Of a stretch of DNA of 17,609 nucleotides, positions 15,710 to 17,609 are shown piece after piece. The stretch is from an uncultured Oscillospiraceae bacterium (lineage in GTDB: Bacteria; Bacillota; Clostridia; Oscillospirales; Acutalibacteraceae). The DNA lies in NCBI GenBank assembly GCA_900548545.1, contig URKX01000041.1:1-17609 (forward strand), given 5' to 3'. Under the pieces are notes generated by a model that worked only from the letters and a program-made list of their open reading frames with translations, was not told the DNA's origin and ran no database searches. The translations under genes were made by a program, and so were the position numbers. Each line of letters begins with the position of its first letter. Position 1 is the first letter of the stretch.

Positions 15710-15929
15710 GTGTCCAGACCGTATCATTTGCGCTTTGGGCCCTCTCACTGCGTTCGAGGCTACGGTTTTGAAAACTGGGCCGTCCCCACTTCCAGCGGGA
15801 TGGGGGTTTCGCCAAGTGTGGTAAGCCAGCAAAAAGTGCGCTCCCGAAGTGCACAGCCCGAGCACGGGCGTGGTTGAAAAAAAGTTGAACGGAAAAAAGC
15901 GGAATAGAAGCCGCGGGAAGGAGAACAGT
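15710..15929 (+). other. Non-coding segment before the integrase, with tandem hairpins
   Basis: No gene is supported. It holds a loose CCCCA/TGGGG inverted repeat (about 15784-15806), a 7-bp hairpin GTGCGCT/AGTGCAC (15836-15854, one G-T), directly followed by a 5-bp GCCCG/CGGGC tetraloop hairpin (15856-15869), then two GTTGAA units (15873, 15884). No clear sigma-A promoter for the integrase was found. The left edge of the mobile element may lie here. Confidence 0.5.
15873..15889 (+). repeat. Upstream GTTGAA pair, 11-bp spacing (candidate Int arm sites)
   Basis: GTTGAA at 15873-15878 and 15884-15889, starts exactly 11 bp apart and in the same orientation, about 40 bp before the integrase ATG. 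The same motif with the same spacing recurs downstream of the gene. Confidence 0.55.
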
Positions 15930-17360
15930 ATGGCCTATTTGCAGTCGCGGAAAAACAAAGATGGACAAGTGGTTTCGTACAGCATTCGGGTGTACAAGGG
16001 GAGGGACCCTCGCACCGGGAAACAGCTTACGCCCTACACCATGACGTGGCACGTGCCGGAGGGATGGAGCGAAAAGCGGGCCCGGAAGGAGGCGGAAAAA
16101 CAGGCGGCCGTGTTTGAGCGCCAGTGCCGGGAGGGGTATCTCTCAGACGGGCGGCAGACCTTTGCCCAGTATGCGGAGTATGTGCTGGGGTTGAAGGAGC
16201 GCACCGGCCTGAAGCACCTGACGCTGATCCACTATCGCCAAAGCCTCAAGCGGGTGCTGCCTTTTTTGGGGCACCTGCGCCTGGGGGAGATCCGGCCCCA
16301 GCATTTGAATTATGTCTACCAACAGCTTTCCCTGCCCGAGGCCAGGGAGGACAACGAGCGGGCGCTGGCCCGGCCTGCCCTGTGGCAGGTGCTGGATGCC
16401 CGGCAGGCAACGGCGTACCTTGTGGGGAAAAATGGACGGCGCATCAGCTTGGACCGGTTGCGGAAGGGGGAGCCTGTAAAGCCGGCCACAGCCCGGCGGG
16501 TGGCCGAGGCGCTGGAACTGCCCTATTCCCTGCTGTTCACCACCCAGCGGGAGGAGAAGCGCCTGAGCGGGCGCACCATTATGAATTGCCACTTGGTGAT
16601 CTCCATTGTGCTGGGCCAGGCGGAGAAGGAGATGCGGATCCCCTTAAACCCGGCCCACCGGGCAAGCCCTCCCAAGGGGGAGCGCCCGGATCCCAACTAT
16701 TTCCAAATGGAAGAGGTGACGGACATCCTCAGCGCCCTGGACAGGGAACCTTTGAAGTGGCGGGCAGCCGTGCACCTGCTGCTGGTGTCGGGATGCCGCC
16801 GGGGGGAGCTGCTGGGGCTGAAGTGGGATCATGTGGATTGGGAGAACCAACAGATCCATATCGATTGCACCCTGCTGTATGCCGGGGACCGCGGGGTGTA
16901 CGAGGGGACCCCCAAGACAAAGGACTCGGTGCGGACCATCAAGCTGCCGGAGCAAACCATGGGGCTGTTACGGGAGTACCAGAGCTGGCAAGAGGGGCGG
17001 CGGAAGGAACTGGGAGAGCGCTGGGAGGATTCCCCCTATGTGTTCCCCGGGGAACGAGGGGGACGGATGAACCCCAGCCAGCTGGGGAATTGGCTGGTGA
17101 GGTTCCAAAGGCGGCACAATCTGCCCCATCTGAACCCCCATGCTTTTCGTCACACCATGACCAGTATGCTGTTTTTTCACGGGGTGGACAGTGTGAGCAT
17201 CAGCCACCGGCTGGGCCACAGCAGCGTGTCCACCACCACCAGCATCTACAGCCACGTGATGCAGCAGGCGGAAAGCCGCATCAGCGACTGCATGGCAGAT
17301 GTGTTGTTGGCCACTCAAAAGGGCCGGCAAGAGGAAGAGGGGGACTTGCCGGAACAGTAA
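15930..17360 (+). CDS. Tyrosine recombinase/integrase with an internal XRE-like HTH module
   Basis: 476-residue phage/ICE-type integrase that cuts and rejoins DNA at attachment sites. Order: an N-terminal arm-binding (AP2-like) domain (1-70, YSIRVYKGRDPRTGK); a core-binding SAM-like domain from about 75 (TFAQYAEYVLGLKERTGLK); then an inserted helix-turn-helix resembling XRE/Cro (about 146-205, ISLDRLRKGEPVKPATARRVAEAL); a return to core-binding helices (IMNCHLVISIVLGQA); and the catalytic domain (from about 257). The active site is complete: Arg290 (SGCRRGEL), a beta-hairpin Lys at 329/331, His404-x-x-Arg407 (HAFR), His430 (LGH) and the nucleophile Tyr440 (SIYSHV). The ATG at 15930 has GGAAGGAG 6 nt upstream; the in-frame GTG at 15849 lies within hairpins and is rejected. 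Flanking direct and inverted repeats support a mobile element. No excisionase gene is visible. Confidence 0.95.
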   Translation: MAYLQSRKNKDGQVVSYSIRVYKGRDPRTGKQLTPYTMTWHVPEGWSEKRARKEAEKQAAVFERQCREGYLSDGRQTFAQYAEYVLGLKERTGLKHLTLIHYRQSLKRVLPFLGHLRLGEIRPQHLNYVYQQLSLPEAREDNERALARPALWQVLDARQATAYLVGKNGRRISLDRLRKGEPVKPATARRVAEALELPYSLLFTTQREEKRLSGRTIMNCHLVISIVLGQAEKEMRIPLNPAHRASPPKGERPDPNYFQMEEVTDILSALDREPLKWRAAVHLLLVSGCRRGELLGLKWDHVDWENQQIHIDCTLLYAGDRGVYEGTPKTKDSVRTIKLPEQTMGLLREYQSWQEGRRKELGERWEDSPYVFPGERGGRMNPSQLGNWLVRFQRRHNLPHLNPHAFRHTMTSMLFFHGVDSVSISHRLGHSSVSTTTSIYSHVMQQAESRISDCMADVLLATQKGRQEEEGDLPEQ

Positions 17361-17372
17361 AATTTCCCCGCA

Positions 17373-17405
17373 GGGGGCCGCTGCAAAGTGCAGCGGCCCC
17401 CTTTT
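17373..17405 (+). terminator. Terminator after the integrase
   Basis: Perfect 12-bp GC-rich stem (17373-17384 with 17390-17401), AAAGT loop, TTTT tail. Confidence 0.95.
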
Positions 17406-17462
17406 CCTTTGGCGTTCATAGGGATCGTCCCGCTGTAAGGTGTTGGCCTCAAAAAACGAGAG

Positions 17463-17482
17463 AAGTTGAAGAAAAGTTGAAG
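17463..17482 (+). repeat. Downstream AAGTTGAAG pair, 11-bp spacing (candidate Int arm sites)
   Basis: Identical 9-mers AAGTTGAAG at 17463-17471 and 17474-17482, one helical turn apart and in the same orientation. The 11-bp period equals that of the pair upstream of the integrase. A third copy (17548-17556) forms the left arm of the inverted repeat at 17549-17575. Confidence 0.65.
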
Positions 17483-17492
17483 TTTTTTACCC

Positions 17493-17506
17493 ATTTCCCG
17501 GGAAAT
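17493..17506. repeat. 14-bp perfect palindrome
   Basis: ATTTCCCGGGAAAT, a self-complementary site between the arm-like repeats and the core-like inverted repeat. It could be a regulator or recombination-accessory binding site. Confidence 0.5.
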
Positions 17507-17548
17507 ACCAGGGGAAGCCGCCGGGTTTTCCACAATTTCCCCAGGGCA

Positions 17549-17575
17549 AGTTGAAGTTTATAGATAACTTCAACT
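17549..17575. repeat. Candidate recombinase core site (10-bp inverted repeat, 7-bp spacer)
   Basis: AGTTGAAGTT (17549-17558) and AACTTCAACT (17566-17575) are perfect reverse complements around TATAGAT. Two inverted binding sites around a 6-8 bp crossover is the core-site layout of tyrosine recombinases. The arms share the AGTTGAAG motif with the direct repeats. Confidence 0.55.
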
Positions 17576-17597
17576 CACGGGGAAAAAGCCTCGTGAG
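17574..17597. repeat. 9-bp hairpin next to the core-like site
   Basis: CTCACGGGG (17574-17582) pairs with CCTCGTGAG (17589-17597) with one G-T and a 6-nt loop. It overlaps the right arm of the previous inverted repeat by 2 bp. There is no T-tract on either side that would make it a clear terminator. Confidence 0.5.
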
Positions 17598-17609
17598 AAT
17601 CTAAAATTT

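Noticed and set aside
15745..15765. tRNA T-arm-like GTTCGA near a possible integration site
   Set aside because: The flanking bases do not form a 5-bp T-stem and no acceptor or anticodon arm fits, so no tRNA gene is present.
15654..16052. Minus-strand frame of 132 codons across the region before the integrase
   Set aside because: It runs through the terminator at 15681-15709 and into the integrase start, with no ribosome site. It might trace a dispersed repeat rather than a gene.
16124..17554. Plus-strand frame of 476 codons overlapping the integrase
   Set aside because: Out-of-frame shadow rich in Gly/Ala/Pro; the integrase in the other frame has a complete catalytic set.
17463..17575. CRISPR array or plasmid iterons
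   Set aside because: Repeats are only 9 bp with 2-bp gaps and few copies, so not CRISPR. Iterons would need more copies and an initiator gene, neither seen.

Overview
The window looks like chromosomal DNA from a fairly GC-rich member of the Clostridia, most like gut Oscillospiraceae/Ruminococcaceae. This rests on the gyrB-gyrA order, Gram-positive style Shine-Dalgarno sites and promoters, lipoprotein signals, and the protein families present. It is a judgement from gene content and sequence style, not a database match.

Layout. Positions 1-221 hold the 3' end of an unidentified gene, closed by a terminator. A strong extended -10 promoter (304-332) then drives gyrB (441-2420, TTG start) and gyrA (2697-5264), which encode the two DNA gyrase subunits. 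A hairpin-rich 276-nt gap separates them. Next is a visibly AT-richer gene (5358-6257) encoding a GrpB/UPF0157 domain fused to a cytidine/blasticidin-deaminase-like domain, which looks acquired. A bidirectional terminator (6262-6297) separates it from a convergent four-gene minus-strand operon: DUF1015 protein, NudF-type Nudix hydrolase, lipoprotein and DUF1622 membrane protein (9290 down to 6312).

A divergent promoter region (9291-9584) then starts a plus-strand operon of an ABC ATPase, an ABC-2 permease, a GldG-like auxiliary protein and a DUF4340 protein (9585-14467). The four probably form one membrane complex resembling GldA/GldF/GldG exporters. After it, a strong promoter and a leader with an intrinsic-terminator hairpin precede a TrpX-like substrate-binding lipoprotein (14644-15660). 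No permease or ATPase partner follows it in the window.

The right end (15710-17609) is a mobile-element module. A complete tyrosine recombinase (15930-17360) carries an XRE-like helix-turn-helix module between its core-binding and catalytic domains. GTTGAA pairs spaced 11 bp apart lie on both sides of it. A perfect 10-bp inverted repeat with a 7-bp spacer (17549-17575), the geometry of a recombinase core site, lies downstream. This int/att-like architecture, the GrpB-deaminase fusion and the attenuator-like leader of the solute-binding protein are the most interesting parts. The rest is housekeeping or well-known conserved families.
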